DNA from: Vagococcus allomyrinae
Lineage (GTDB): Bacteria > Bacillota > Bacilli > Lactobacillales > Vagococcaceae
DNA length: 64,000 bases
NCBI RefSeq assembly: GCF_017829975.1
Contig: NZ_JAEEGA010000002.1
Location: 458,033-522,032 of the forward strand
Reading direction: 5' to 3'
In this document: positions 1-8,965 of the stretch, piece after piece
How positions within the stretch are numbered: the first letter of the stretch is position 1
Layout: the number at the start of each line of letters is the position of its first letter
Translations under genes and position numbers: made by a program
The notes under the pieces: model-generated
The model's input: the letters and a program-made list of their open reading frames with translations, nothing else
Database searches by the model: none
What the model was told of the DNA's origin: nothing

Positions 1-438
1 AACGGCTCTCGCTAAAACTAGGCGTTGACCTTGACCTTTGGATAGCTTTCCCGCTGGCTGCTTTTTCTGTTCCGATAACCCGACTCTGGTTAACAAACGG
101 TCAATTTCAGAAGGTGAGACGTTTAATAATTTAGCGAACAGGAGTAAGTTATCATAGACTGAAAACTCTTCATAGATGCCACTTTGATCCGTGACAATTC
201 CTATTTGTTCGTAGATTTTTTCATCAATTTTTTGGGTGTCTCGTCCTAAAATCGTTGCTTCCCCTTTAGATTGGCGCAACTGACCTGTTACAATTTTGAT
301 CGTGGTTGTCTTACCTGATCCTGATGGCCCCAAAAAACCCACGATTTCGCCTGGACGAATTTGAAGATTGATATCTTTCAAGGCCTCTTTATTTTTGAAA
401 CGTTTCCCGATATGTTTCAGTTTTAATAACTCTTCCAT
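1..438 (-). CDS. ABC transporter ATP-binding protein (partial, 3' end outside window)
   Basis: The first 146 residues of an ABC ATPase of the ABC-2/drug-export type; the gene runs off the left edge. It would hydrolyse ATP at the cytoplasmic face to drive a membrane permease encoded further left. Visible motifs are a Walker A (GPSGSGKT, residues 37-44), a Q-loop near residue 84 and the ABC signature LSKGQ (132-136). Walker B lies beyond the edge. The start is an ATG preceded by AAGGAGTGAGAAG on the minus strand. The substrate cannot be inferred. Confidence 0.9.
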   Translation of the reverse strand, partial: MEELLKLKHIGKRFKNKEALKDINLQIRPGEIVGFLGPSGSGKTTTIKIVTGQLRQSKGEATILGRDTQKIDEKIYEQIGIVTDQSGIYEEFSVYDNLLLFAKLLNVSPSEIDRLLTRVGLSEQKKQPAGKLSKGQGQRLVLARAV

Positions 439-621
439 CACTTCTCACTCCTTATTATTACGACACTTACAGGATTGATTGTACTAAAAAAGTAAGACAC
501 ACAGCGATTTTAATCCTAAACAGTCACTTTTCCTTCTTGAATGGTCATTTTCTTACCAGCGAATGACAAACATCTCCTCAACGACACTCTTCACATGGTT
601 AAAGATTTATTAGCAAAATAA

Positions 622-1011
622 TTGTATGATTCTGGCATTATTAACGACTTGGAAGTTGGCACCTATCATGGCTTAAAAGCCATCCATACCTATTTATTTG
701 AAGATATCTATGATTTTGCTGGCAAACTTCGCACAGTTAATTTGGCCAAGAGACACTTTCGATTTGCACCGGTTATGTATTTAAAGCTAGCTCTGGAGCC
801 TATTGATGCCATGCCGCAAGCGACGCTTGCGGAAATCGTCGCAAAATATGTGGAAATGACTATCGCTCACCCATTTCGTGAGGGGAATGGCCGCAGCACA
901 CGTATATGGTTAGATTTAATCGTAAAAAAAGAATTGCAGAAGGTCATTGATTGAAATTTAATTGATAAAGAAGATTCTCTCTCTGTTATGGAAAGAAACG
1001 ATCTTAACTAG
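622..1011 (+). pseudogene. Fic-family protein fragment with internal stop
   Basis: Remnant of a Fic-domain protein (the family transfers AMP or similar groups to target proteins). The motif [12 protein letters not shown] is intact and fits the family pattern HPFx(D/E)GNGRxxR. The open stretch begins at TTG just after a TAA, so the N-terminal helices normally before it are missing. It stops at a TGA (952-954) where relatives have Trp; the same frame then continues with recognisable Fic-like residues (NLIDKEDSLSVMER) to a TAG at 1009-1011. Loss of the N terminus, a Trp-to-stop change and a lost C terminus mark it as decayed. I see no partner antitoxin. Confidence 0.75.
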
Positions 1012-1020
1012 GGAAGCTAG

Positions 1021-1171
1021 GCCTGTTTGATGTTTATTCACTGCGGTGACAGAGGCATCTATCAGGCTTGAGGATAACCTCTTCTCAACTTCTCTTTAAC
1101 GTCTGAGAATCAGCGACTTTTCTCGTGCAAAAAAAGCTATCCAATTATCTGTTTTAAGATAATCGAACAGC
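1021..1171. repeat. Two hairpins in the gap after the Fic remnant
   Basis: The gap 1012-1287 holds no gene that I can see. An imperfect inverted repeat pairs 1021-1032 with 1056-1067 (10 of 12 positions) and has an inner CAC/GTG stem. A second hairpin pairs ATTATCT (1144-1150) with AGATAAT (1157-1163), flanked by GCT and AGC and followed by a T-rich stretch on the plus strand, so it may act as a terminator. Confidence 0.4.
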
Positions 1172-1287
1172 CTTCTTTAATCCTATGAATGAGAAAGAAC
1201 CGGCAATATCCGTCACTTCTCTTTAATTACCACATCTGTCACTAAAACAAGCGCTTCTTAATCATTGCAAACTCGTTCATCCCACCT

Positions 1288-3288
1288 TTAAATGCTTCTG
1301 GCCACCTCATAAGCGTCCCATATTGCGCTTTGAATTGTGCTGACATTCCGCTCATCACCGATTTGATAAATGTCATATGGCACGGAGGTTAATTGACTGG
1401 CTATTTCCACATTTGAGGTAAACCCAACTGCAAGGATAATGCTATCCGCTTTAATAAAGGTCGCCTCCTTGCTCTCATTATGACTGACAAATCCTCCATC
1501 AGCAGTGATATTAGTTAATTGATGGTTGGTCCAAATAGCCACTTGGCTTTCCAATAATAAGTCGCTGAGCATCAACTTGTTTGGATAAGGGACTGGGGCT
1601 CCTTTTGACAGCAATATTTCAGGAAGGTTTTCAACGATCGTAACGTTCTTATTTTCCCGACTATATTCCAGTGCAATCTCACAGCCTACTAAACCACCAC
1701 CGATAATCAACACATTCTCACCAATTTTTTCTGGATTATTTAACGCCTCGATTGATGAATACACGATGGGTTCATCTACCCCTTGAATCGGTGGTGTTAT
1801 AGATGTTGAGCCACTAGCTAGAATGACAGCATCGGGATTTATTTTTGCCAACGTATCAACCGTCGCTTTTTCCTCTAAATGAATCTCAACATCTAATTTG
1901 CCTAGCTCTTGTTGGTACCACTGATTAAGCGCTCCAACTTGCTGCTTAAACTGATGCGATCCCCCTGGTACTAGATGACCTCCCAGCTGATTCTTTTGTT
2001 CAAATAAAATAACCTTGTGTCCACGTAAAGTTGCTGATCTGGCCGCTTCCATCCCTGCTACCCCACCGCCAACAACCACAATCTGTTTGCTGTTAAAGTT
2101 AGGCTTTAAGGCGTAGCGCAACTCTCTGCTAGCAACAGGATTAACTGCACATGAAAAACCAACACCAGCAAATAAATGCCGATGAATGCAAGCAATATTA
2201 CAAGAAATACACGGCCGAATAGCTTCAGCATCATTTCTCTGGAGTTTCCGCGGGTACTCTGGGTCAGCGATAGCGGCTCTCCCTATAACAATCCCATCTG
2301 TAATCCCATCTTTTACAGCTTGTTCAGCTTTTACAGGGTCATTCATGTGGCTACCTGTTAGTAATGGAATGTTAATGGCTTTCTTCACATCTTTGACAAA
2401 GTTAATCATATAACCTCGCTCTAAGTACATAGGCGGTGTTGCGTAATAATAAGACTCGTACATGCCAGTATCCACATTCAAAGCGTCATAACCGTAACTT
2501 TCTAATAGGCGACAAATTTCTATTCCTTCTTCGATTGTTCGACCATACTCCTCACTACCATCCAGTGAGGCCTTACCAGATTTTTTCAGATACGATTTAA
2601 TACTAAACCGCATTGTGACGGGGAAATCTTGACCACAGGCTGCTTTGATTCCCTCAACGACTTCACGAGAAATACGTAAACGATTCTCAAGAGAGCCACC
2701 GTACTCATCCGTACGATGATTGCTGTTGGCCAGAGCAAACTGATCCAGTAAGTAGCCCCAGTGAATCGAGTGGACTTCAACCCCTGCAAAACCCGATTGT
2801 TGCATCAACTGTGCTGCTTTAACAGCATAATCAACTTTGAGCTTGATTTCCTCCTTAGTTAACGCCTCTGCCATGACACCTGGATGACCGAACACTTCTA
2901 TTTTAGATGGCGCTTTCATATTTAAGTAATTTCGTCCAACCCCTAAGGTTATTTGAGCAAACATCTTAGCACCGTATACACTGATTCGTTCATTAAGTTC
3001 CATGGAAGACGCTCGAAACGCCACTGGATGATTCAGCGGACTGTCGACTTTTAGCAGTGGATCCGTGGGATTTGCATCCACTTCTAAGTCCGAAAAGTAC
3101 GCCCCAGTGTATAGCAGGCCAAAGCCACCACGAGCTCGCTCCACAAAGTATTCCATCGAATCAGGAGTGTGGGCCCCTGTGGCGTCCATCGTATGACTAT
3201 TGCCCATCGGAGCTAAGCAGTAGCGATTTTTGATGGTTTCACTGCCAATTTTGAAAGGTGTAAAGGAATGTCTAAAATCTGTCATCAT
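1288..3288 (-). CDS. NADH:flavin oxidoreductase / 2,4-dienoyl-CoA (enoate) reductase family
   Basis: A 666-residue flavoprotein of the old-yellow-enzyme / 2,4-dienoyl-CoA reductase type. Members reduce activated C=C bonds using NAD(P)H, FAD, a 4Fe-4S cluster and FMN. The N-terminal half (about 1-350) is the FMN-binding TIM barrel. A cysteine cluster C-x2-C-x3-C-x11-C near residues 357-376 fits the iron-sulfur site. Two dinucleotide-binding motifs follow: GGGVAGMEAA near 405 and GGGLVGCEIA near 530. Length matches the family (640-680). RBS GGAGGT precedes the double ATG start. The PucR-type regulator upstream on the same strand is a likely controller. Substrate unknown; the fusion architecture argues against a plain OYE. 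Confidence 0.9.
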   Translation of the reverse strand: MMTDFRHSFTPFKIGSETIKNRYCLAPMGNSHTMDATGAHTPDSMEYFVERARGGFGLLYTGAYFSDLEVDANPTDPLLKVDSPLNHPVAFRASSMELNERISVYGAKMFAQITLGVGRNYLNMKAPSKIEVFGHPGVMAEALTKEEIKLKVDYAVKAAQLMQQSGFAGVEVHSIHWGYLLDQFALANSNHRTDEYGGSLENRLRISREVVEGIKAACGQDFPVTMRFSIKSYLKKSGKASLDGSEEYGRTIEEGIEICRLLESYGYDALNVDTGMYESYYYATPPMYLERGYMINFVKDVKKAINIPLLTGSHMNDPVKAEQAVKDGITDGIVIGRAAIADPEYPRKLQRNDAEAIRPCISCNIACIHRHLFAGVGFSCAVNPVASRELRYALKPNFNSKQIVVVGGGVAGMEAARSATLRGHKVILFEQKNQLGGHLVPGGSHQFKQQVGALNQWYQQELGKLDVEIHLEEKATVDTLAKINPDAVILASGSTSITPPIQGVDEPIVYSSIEALNNPEKIGENVLIIGGGLVGCEIALEYSRENKNVTIVENLPEILLSKGAPVPYPNKLMLSDLLLESQVAIWTNHQLTNITADGGFVSHNESKEATFIKADSIILAVGFTSNVEIASQLTSVPYDIYQIGDERNVSTIQSAIWDAYEVARSI

Positions 3289-3414
3289 CTTATTACCTCC
3301 TATATGTTTTCTTTATTATACCTAACTAGGTACAGAAGGGTCATTGATGGATAGATAGAAAAAAGAACGACTCAATTGTGCATCGTGCCCAATGCTCCGT
3401 TCACTCACAATCCT

Positions 3415-4620
3415 TTATTTCAAATAATAAATGTTCATCAATAACAATACTTTTACTTGAGGGTCGTTAAAATTGAGCCCACTTATTTCAGAAATTTTGG
3501 CTAAGCGATAGGTCATCGTATTTCGATGAATAAAGAGCTCTTTAGCTGTTTCACTGATACTAAAAAAATTTAACACATAATGCTTCAATGTGTCGTAGTA
3601 AGGCGTGCCATTTTGGTGATCAAAATGACTTATTTTAGCTAATGAACTGTGATAAAAATTTTCTGAAAATACATGTTCCATCCGTTCAAGTAAAATTGGC
3701 AACATTACGTCTTCGTAAAAAATAGGCCCTGCTTGTTGCCTTTTTTCAGCATAGGCTACTGTATCATCCGCTTGTCTTTTAACCATCATGATGGTTAGCA
3801 AGTCGCTAAATAATTCACTTGCTCCATAGTATAACTGATTCTCTTCTAACATGTGAAAAATAGGCAATAGCTCTTCTTTGCTCTCTATGCGCGTGACTAG
3901 TAGATATACACGATTTTGTAAAGCGATAGACAGGATCTGAGCAGGCCCTTGATCAACCGTCAGGTTAAGTTTAACTAATAATTGTTTTAGGCTGGTTTCA
4001 GTCGAATTGGGTTGAATAACAGCAATCAAGCCATATCGCCCTCCGATATCCACATCTGCTAACTTTCCCCATTGTTCAATATCTGGTGTGGTCACTAAAC
4101 GTCCTTCCAACAAATTTTTTAGAAATAAATTTGTTGCTGGGTTTACCGTGAAATTTCCAGTCGATCTTTTTCTAAATTCAATGGCGATTGCCAACGAAAT
4201 CGACAATACCAGTTCCTGTTCTTCTGCTGAATACACTTGATCTTTTCTCCAAAAAATAACTAAATATCCTACAACAGACTGGTTTATTCTAATCGGCGAA
4301 ATGATTCGCGGCTCGTGATTAGATACCTGTGATTCGCTAAAAAAAGCGGTGTTAGCTTCAAATGATTGAGACATCAACTCTGAATCCATGACTTCCCTTA
4401 AGTACTCTGGTGAAGCGATTTGTTGTTCTAAAAACATATTCCAACCAGCGTCATTGATTGGGCTATTGGGAAACTGGGCCAGAAGCACATAATCAATTGT
4501 ACAAACTAACACAGGCATTTGGTAATATTTAGAAACACATTCCACTATTTTCACAAGAGAATCTGCCTCATCACTTCCAGTCAATTCTAGCATCGCTTCA
4601 ATTAGAACGGTTCTTTTCAT
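3415..4620 (-). CDS. PucR/CdaR-type transcriptional regulator
   Basis: A 401-residue cytoplasmic regulator. The C-terminal 60 residues carry the PucR-type helix-turn-helix (SISETAKELFIHRNTMTYRL), which in this family binds DNA of purine, amino-acid or aromatic catabolic genes. The region before it looks like the GGDEF-like/CdaR middle domain, and the N-terminal part may be a GAF-like sensor. It lies upstream of the enoate-reductase-like gene on the same strand with a 126-bp gap, so it probably regulates that gene. Ligand unknown. RBS AAAGGTG precedes the ATG. Confidence 0.85.
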   Translation of the reverse strand: MKRTVLIEAMLELTGSDEADSLVKIVECVSKYYQMPVLVCTIDYVLLAQFPNSPINDAGWNMFLEQQIASPEYLREVMDSELMSQSFEANTAFFSESQVSNHEPRIISPIRINQSVVGYLVIFWRKDQVYSAEEQELVLSISLAIAIEFRKRSTGNFTVNPATNLFLKNLLEGRLVTTPDIEQWGKLADVDIGGRYGLIAVIQPNSTETSLKQLLVKLNLTVDQGPAQILSIALQNRVYLLVTRIESKEELLPIFHMLEENQLYYGASELFSDLLTIMMVKRQADDTVAYAEKRQQAGPIFYEDVMLPILLERMEHVFSENFYHSSLAKISHFDHQNGTPYYDTLKHYVLNFFSISETAKELFIHRNTMTYRLAKISEISGLNFNDPQVKVLLLMNIYYLK

Positions 4621-4766
4621 GACCTACGCACCTTTCTACTTGCCTTACACAAGTTAAAACTATCACAAATCCAACCTAACTTTTATTTACAAGAGACACC
4701 TCATTTATCATAATTGGTCCAACTTATCAGACAATGTTAGGAGCGCTCTTATTCAGGACTTAGGAG

Positions 4767-4801
4767 GCTCCTTTTAAAGCTCCTTTTAAAGCTTCTTTAA
4801 A
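4767..4801. repeat. Short tandem repeat in the 4621-4939 gap
   Basis: GCTCCTTTTAAA occurs twice back to back (4767-4778, 4779-4790), followed by a shorter variant GCTTCTTTAAA (4791-4801). It sits upstream of the PucR-type gene. Otherwise the gap 4621-4939 shows no gene. The repeats could be regulator half-sites with a 12-bp period, but this is only a guess. Confidence 0.4.
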
Positions 4802-4939
4802 TTTATTATAGTCTATTTATTTAAGAAAAGAAATGTGGGCCAGCTCAACTTATAATTAACACCTTTCCGATTTTCCCTCTTACGAATGCTTAGAAAGGAT
4901 TTAAACTCGTTTTAGATACTGCTCTTCACCCAAAGGACA

Positions 4940-4960
4940 CAGAGTGCTTTTAGCACTCTG
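4940..4960 (-). terminator. Rho-independent terminator of the small HTH gene
   Basis: Perfect 8-bp stem CAGAGTGC/GCACTCTG with a 5-nt loop, 6 bp downstream of the minus-strand stop codon, followed by a T-rich stretch on the minus strand. Confidence 0.65.
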
Positions 4961-4966
4961 AAAAAG

Positions 4967-5254
4967 TTACCCGACTGCCCTTTTTTCTCGTAATTTTTTT
5001 ATATATCGACCTAACGTAGCCAGTGAAACGCCGTGTTGTCTAGCAATTTCCGCCTTGGGATGCCCACCGGACAGCCAACTTTCATAGTCCCCTAAACTCA
5101 ATTTTTCCAAGTCCTGTCTAGGAATAGTCAGTTGTTCAAGTAATCTGGCAAGCCGTTGAACCTCTGCCACTTTCTTAGGATTTATTTCCCACTGCTCATC
5201 GCTCATAATCAGCAACATCTGTTGCCGCCATGCCTTTTTATGTGTCATTTTCAT
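4967..5254 (-). CDS. Small helix-turn-helix protein
   Basis: A 95-residue protein. The C-terminal part (about 60-90) contains an HTH-like stretch (KAEIARQHGVSLATLGRYIK) typical of resolvase- or TrpR-like DNA-binding folds. The N-terminal half is charged and helical. It probably binds DNA, with target unknown. RBS AGAGAGGG precedes the ATG; a second ATG two codons in is equally possible. It stands alone with its own terminator downstream. Confidence 0.65.
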   Translation of the reverse strand: MKMTHKKAWRQQMLLIMSDEQWEINPKKVAEVQRLARLLEQLTIPRQDLEKLSLGDYESWLSGGHPKAEIARQHGVSLATLGRYIKKLREKRAVG

Positions 5255-5341
5255 GCCCTCTCTTCCATTTCTGTCATCTAGTGAACTTAAAAAAAGTCAG
5301 CACCGAATTAACAGCTACTGACTTTTATCACGTGAGGAGGG

Positions 5342-5791
5342 TTACTTTTGTTGTTTAGAGTAAGGCTGAGAATGCAACATCCAAGGGATGCCATACTGAT
5401 CAGTAAAAGCCCCCATCTTGCCACCCCAGAACTGTGGTTCATAAGGCATGCTGACCGTCACTGTTTTAGATTCAACAAGCCGTTGATAAAAAGCCTCTGC
5501 TTCAATAACAGCTTCTGGATCTTCACTGTTAATGTCCAACATGATCGATATCTGATTGCCAGATGTCATCTCATACCCAAAACAATCTGAACAAAATAGC
5601 TCTGTGCCTAAAATGCTGAAACTAGCATGAATTGTCGCCTTGTCCAACTCACTGGCTGTCAGCTTAAAAGCTGCTGCTTGCTCAACTTGAGGGGTAACGC
5701 GCTGAATATTCGTTGCACCAAAGACTCGTCCATAATAGTCAAGTGCTTCTTTTGAATTGTTAAACGTTAAGTACGGGTATAATTTTGCCAT
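5342..5791 (-). CDS. VOC-superfamily protein (PhnB/YjdN-like)
   Basis: A 149-residue protein of the vicinal-oxygen-chelate fold, PhnB-like subgroup: N terminus MAKLYPYLTFNNSKEALDYY and C terminus with GAFTDQYGIPWML, both characteristic. Members are small metal-binding proteins related to glyoxalase and bleomycin-resistance proteins; many have no known reaction. I chose the ATG at 5791 because the longer frame's first codons contain the ribosome binding site AGAGGT. The promoter carries a LexA-like box (separate entry). Confidence 0.85.
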   Translation of the reverse strand: MAKLYPYLTFNNSKEALDYYGRVFGATNIQRVTPQVEQAAAFKLTASELDKATIHASFSILGTELFCSDCFGYEMTSGNQISIMLDINSEDPEAVIEAEAFYQRLVESKTVTVSMPYEPQFWGGKMGAFTDQYGIPWMLHSQPYSKQQK

Positions 5792-5822
5792 GTTAGAACC
5801 TCTTTTCATTATTGGTAGATTG

Positions 5823-5852
5823 ATTATACAATACAGAACATACGTTCGTCAA
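5823..5852 (-). promoter_or_regulatory. Promoter with LexA-like box upstream of the VOC gene
   Basis: On the minus strand TTGACG (5847-5852) and TATAAT (5823-5828) are separated by 18 bp. The sequence CGAACGTATGTTCT (minus strand, 5835-5848) overlaps the -35 and spacer and matches 13 of 14 positions of the Gram-positive SOS box CGAACRNRYGTTYC. Confidence 0.6.
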
Positions 5853-5869
5853 CTAACATTTTTAGCTGT

Positions 5870-5975
5870 ATAGTTCCCATTAAATAATCATCCTTTACCG
5901 TTAAACGTTTAGCCAGAAAAAAGCTGAAAGTGCCACTCTTGGCGGATGATTATGCGAATTATCCAAGGGAACTAT
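5870..5975. repeat. 106-bp imperfect inverted repeat in the 5853-6137 gap
   Basis: The outer arms ATAGTTCCC (5870-5878) and GGGAACTAT (5967-5975) are perfect complements, as are the next arms ATAATCATCC (5884-5893) and GGATGATTAT (5944-5953). The centre has a further GCCA/TGGC-like pairing. It could be a miniature inverted-repeat element or a structured RNA. No coding sequence is seen inside. Confidence 0.55.
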
Positions 5976-6137
5976 CTGTTTGATTAGTTAACATGATATA
6001 TATACCTCTTTTTCCTTCGTTTTGATTGTGTCTCCTGTTAAACTTTGAGGTTAACAAACAAAAAAATGACAGAATTATGATACAATAAAGGGTGACAACT
6101 GGCGCTTTATGCCACGAAAAGGAGGCGAAATAATCTC

Positions 6138-6524
6138 ATGAAACAGATTCAAATGGTCACATTGACCAAGTATCAGGATACGACCAACTACAAGTTGATT
6201 GAAGAAGGTATTTATCAAACTCTTTTTTCAAATGAACTCGTCCTTAAAGGCTATTACGTCATAACACTGTCCTTTGAACTGGAAAAAGAATTGGGTGAAT
6301 GGGACGATCGGCAATACCCTTTAGAAGACCTCTTGGATCAGTACTACGGCTTTATTTCAGCGGTTATCCAAGACGAGCTTGCCAATCCGGTCTTGATCAT
6401 TGAGATATCGACAGCCGAAGGATTGGCAGATATCAAGCAATTTAAGGCATTAGTCGGTAAACACGTTTACAATCAGACCATCATAACTGACCAGACAGAG
6501 TATAGCAAGCTTATCATCGAATAG
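6138..6524 (+). CDS. Hypothetical protein, 128 aa
   Basis: I do not recognise this protein. It is soluble, with no signal peptide, membrane segment or cysteine motif, and is rich in acidic and aromatic residues. The start is supported by AAAGGAGGCG 13 bp upstream of the ATG. It ends 52 bp before the methionine aminopeptidase gene and may be cotranscribed with it. Confidence 0.7.
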   Translation: MKQIQMVTLTKYQDTTNYKLIEEGIYQTLFSNELVLKGYYVITLSFELEKELGEWDDRQYPLEDLLDQYYGFISAVIQDELANPVLIIEISTAEGLADIKQFKALVGKHVYNQTIITDQTEYSKLIIE

Positions 6525-6576
6525 CTTACTATGACGAAGAGATAGGCAGTTCCATCAAAAGAAAAGAGGCAGCTAA

Positions 6577-7341
6577 TTGTATACATTGAAATCAAACAGA
6601 GAAATCGAGAAAATGGCGGAGTCAGGTGCTTTACTGGCAAATGTCCACAAAGAATTGCGATCATTTATTAAACCGGGTGTAACCAGTTGGCAAATTGAAA
6701 CTTTTGCTCGCGATTACATTGAACGTCATGGAGGGGTTGCTGCCCAAATTGGCTTTGAAGGCTACGAGTATGCGACTTGCTGTAGCATTAACGATGAAAT
6801 TTGTCACGGATTTCCCAGAAAAAAGAAACTCCAAGACGGTGATTTGATTAAGGTGGACATGTGTGTCAGTTTGAATGGGGCTATTTCTGATTCCTGTTGG
6901 TCCTATGCCGTAGGGGACGTCCCTGAAGAACCCCATCGGTTAATGGCCGTAACTAAAAAAGCGTTGTATCTAGGCATTGAACAAGCGCAAATCGGTAAAC
7001 GTGTCGGAGATATTGGACATGCTATTCAAACCTATGTCGAGGCAGAAGGCTATGGGGTTGTTCGCGATTTTATCGCTCACGGCATCGGCCCTACCATTCA
7101 TGAAGAACCGTTTTTTGCTCATTATGGCGAGCCGAATAAAGGGATTCGATTGAAAGAAGGCATGACCATTACGATCGAGCCAATGGTTAATATCGGCTCT
7201 TGGAGAATGCAGATGGAAGCCAATGGCTGGACAGCCCGAACACTGGATGGCAGTCTGAGTTGTCAATACGAACATAGTATTGCAATTACTCAAAATGGAC
7301 CAATTATTTTGACTTCACAAGGAGAAGAAGGCACTTATTAA
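6577..7341 (+). CDS. map: Methionine aminopeptidase, type I
   Basis: A 254-residue cytoplasmic metalloenzyme that removes the N-terminal Met from nascent proteins. The five metal ligands of the family are present in order: Asp in VDMCVSLNG, Asp in ISDSC, His in AHGIGPTIHEEPF, Glu in TIEPM and Glu in YEHSIAI. The substrate-binding His (around CHGFP) is also present. Length matches type I enzymes without an N-terminal extension. The start is TTG, preceded by AAGAGGC at good spacing; no in-frame ATG lies nearby. Confidence 0.95.
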   Translation: MYTLKSNREIEKMAESGALLANVHKELRSFIKPGVTSWQIETFARDYIERHGGVAAQIGFEGYEYATCCSINDEICHGFPRKKKLQDGDLIKVDMCVSLNGAISDSCWSYAVGDVPEEPHRLMAVTKKALYLGIEQAQIGKRVGDIGHAIQTYVEAEGYGVVRDFIAHGIGPTIHEEPFFAHYGEPNKGIRLKEGMTITIEPMVNIGSWRMQMEANGWTARTLDGSLSCQYEHSIAITQNGPIILTSQGEEGTY

Positions 7342-7480
7342 TGGATCGCAAAACGAGCAAACCATACGAATAGAGGGATCTCAATGAATTACTTTTGCTC
7401 TTGGGGCTTGACACTGAGAATCATCAATTAACAAGTAGAAAGGGGAGGATACCAACTAACAATAGAAAGCAGGAAAAGAC

Positions 7481-7909
7481 ATGTTAACCTCAAAAACAGC
7501 TGTACCGAAGGACTATTCAGCCATTCTAAGAATCTGGGAAAGATCTGTTTTAGCCACTCATCCCTTTTTATTAGACGAGGATGTTGTTTTTTATCAACAG
7601 ATGATTCCAACCTTTTTAGATCAGGTGGAGTTACGCCTTTGGTTTGATGGGCCACAGCTTGTGGGCTTTAGTGGAAATACTGGACAAGAATTGGAGATGT
7701 TGTTTCTGGAGCCAACTTTTATTGGCAGTGGTTATGGTCATCACATTCTAAACTGGTTAATTGAGAATCAAGGCATTAAGCAGGTCGATGTGAATGAACA
7801 AAATGTTAAAGCACTGTCCTTTTACCAACATCACGGCTTTAAAGTCGCTTCAAGAAGTGACACAGATGGTTTTAATAAACCCTATCCGATTCTCCATTTA
7901 AAAAAGTAA
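7481..7909 (+). CDS. GNAT-family N-acetyltransferase (YjaB-like)
   Basis: A 142-residue single-domain acetyltransferase. The acetyl-CoA loop is near residues 85-91 (IGSGYGHHIL, a Q/RxxGxG/A variant with Gly-Ser-Gly), followed by DVNEQNVKALSFYQHHGF, the typical last helix and strand. It resembles the YjaB group. Substrate unknown. RBS AGGAAAAGAC precedes the ATG. It ends at a strong hairpin. Confidence 0.85.
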   Translation: MLTSKTAVPKDYSAILRIWERSVLATHPFLLDEDVVFYQQMIPTFLDQVELRLWFDGPQLVGFSGNTGQELEMLFLEPTFIGSGYGHHILNWLIENQGIKQVDVNEQNVKALSFYQHHGFKVASRSDTDGFNKPYPILHLKK

Positions 7910-7917
7910 CCTAATTT

Positions 7918-7963
7918 CCACCACTGACCCGCTCCTTGTCAAAAGCGAGAGAGTCAGTGGTGG
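7918..7963 (+). terminator. Hairpin after the GNAT gene
   Basis: Perfect 11-bp arms CCACCACTGAC (7918-7928) and GTCAGTGGTGG (7953-7963) lie just after the stop codon. The T-tract is poor, so it may work as an mRNA-stabilising hairpin or a weak terminator. Confidence 0.6.
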
Positions 7964-8072
7964 TAAATAATTGATGATGGTTTTCGGTACGATTTAAAAA
8001 GATAACGTTTTCTCGCGAGTTAAAGGCCAACCTAATTCAAGCTTGGTCTTTTAGTAAAAAAAAGGAGCACTG

Positions 8073-8930
8073 ATGATGAACCAGTTTAAACATGATATTG
8101 AGGCAATAATGTCTCATCAAACAGACAATGGCTTTGATTTATGGACAACGCCTGATCTTAAGTTATTAAAAGGAGCCCCCTTCACAACGTTGGAAAGTCC
8201 TCTCTATCTGCTTGAGCTTGGCTTGCCATTATCAGATCCACTGTTTGCAAAGGTGGCAGACCTGATTTTTTCGACTTGGAGGAAAGATGGTCGGTTTAAA
8301 ATTAGTCCAGCTGGTGCTATTTACCCTTGCCATGTGGCATTGGCCCTCAAGACACTCTGTTACTTAGGCCATTCCTCTGATGAGCGCTTGCAGCACTCCT
8401 TGGCTTTCTTGATAAACATCCAGGAGGTTGATGGCGGCTGGAAGTGCCACAAATATAGTTTTGGTCGCGGGGAAGAAACCACTTATTCAACGCCTAATAC
8501 CACCCTTATTATACTAGATTGTTTACGTTTTTTTGAATTTCCCGAAAAAGAGGCCGTTACCCGTAAGGCAATTGAGTTCCTGCTTCACCACTGGGAAATC
8601 AAACGGCCAATTAGCCCTTGTCATTATGGGATTGGCACGTTATTCATGCAAACTGAGTATCCATTTCGAGGATATAATCTCTTTTATTATGTATATGTGC
8701 TCTCTTTTTATCAAACAGCTCTTCAGGATCAACGATTTACAGATGCCTATCAACGGCTTGCTGAAAAATCCGTAGATGGCAAGCTAATCGTTGAACGAGT
8801 GGTTCCTAAACTAGGGAAGCTCTCTTTTTGCAAGAAAGGGGAACCTAGTCAGTTGGCCACTCAAAAATTTAACGATATCAACGACAACCTCATGAGAAGT
8901 GATCGTGCCAATCATAAAAATTTGGATTAG
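8073..8930 (+). CDS. Prenyltransferase/squalene-oxidase-repeat-like protein
   Basis: A 285-residue soluble protein with the alpha/alpha-toroid repeats of terpene-cyclase and prenyltransferase-like proteins: repeated helical pairs with QEVDGGW-type (near 113-119) and DGRF turns and conserved aromatic residues. In bacteria most such stand-alone proteins have no known reaction. RBS AAAGGAGC lies before a double ATG; either may be used. The stop codon lies 4 bp before the -35 of the MerR promoter. Confidence 0.7.
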   Translation: MMNQFKHDIEAIMSHQTDNGFDLWTTPDLKLLKGAPFTTLESPLYLLELGLPLSDPLFAKVADLIFSTWRKDGRFKISPAGAIYPCHVALALKTLCYLGHSSDERLQHSLAFLINIQEVDGGWKCHKYSFGRGEETTYSTPNTTLIILDCLRFFEFPEKEAVTRKAIEFLLHHWEIKRPISPCHYGIGTLFMQTEYPFRGYNLFYYVYVLSFYQTALQDQRFTDAYQRLAEKSVDGKLIVERVVPKLGKLSFCKKGEPSQLATQKFNDINDNLMRSDRANHKNLD

Positions 8931-8934
8931 CGTC

Positions 8935-8965
8935 TTGACTCTTCCTTTAGGGAAGCCGCTATACT
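8935..8965 (+). promoter_or_regulatory. MerR-type promoter with 19-bp spacer and operator
   Basis: TTGACT (8935-8940) and TATACT (8960-8965) are separated by 19 bp, two more than optimal, as in promoters activated by MerR proteins through DNA untwisting. The spacer holds an inverted repeat, CTTCC (8941-8945) and GGAAG (8951-8955). It drives the MerR gene itself, which suggests autoregulation. Confidence 0.75.
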
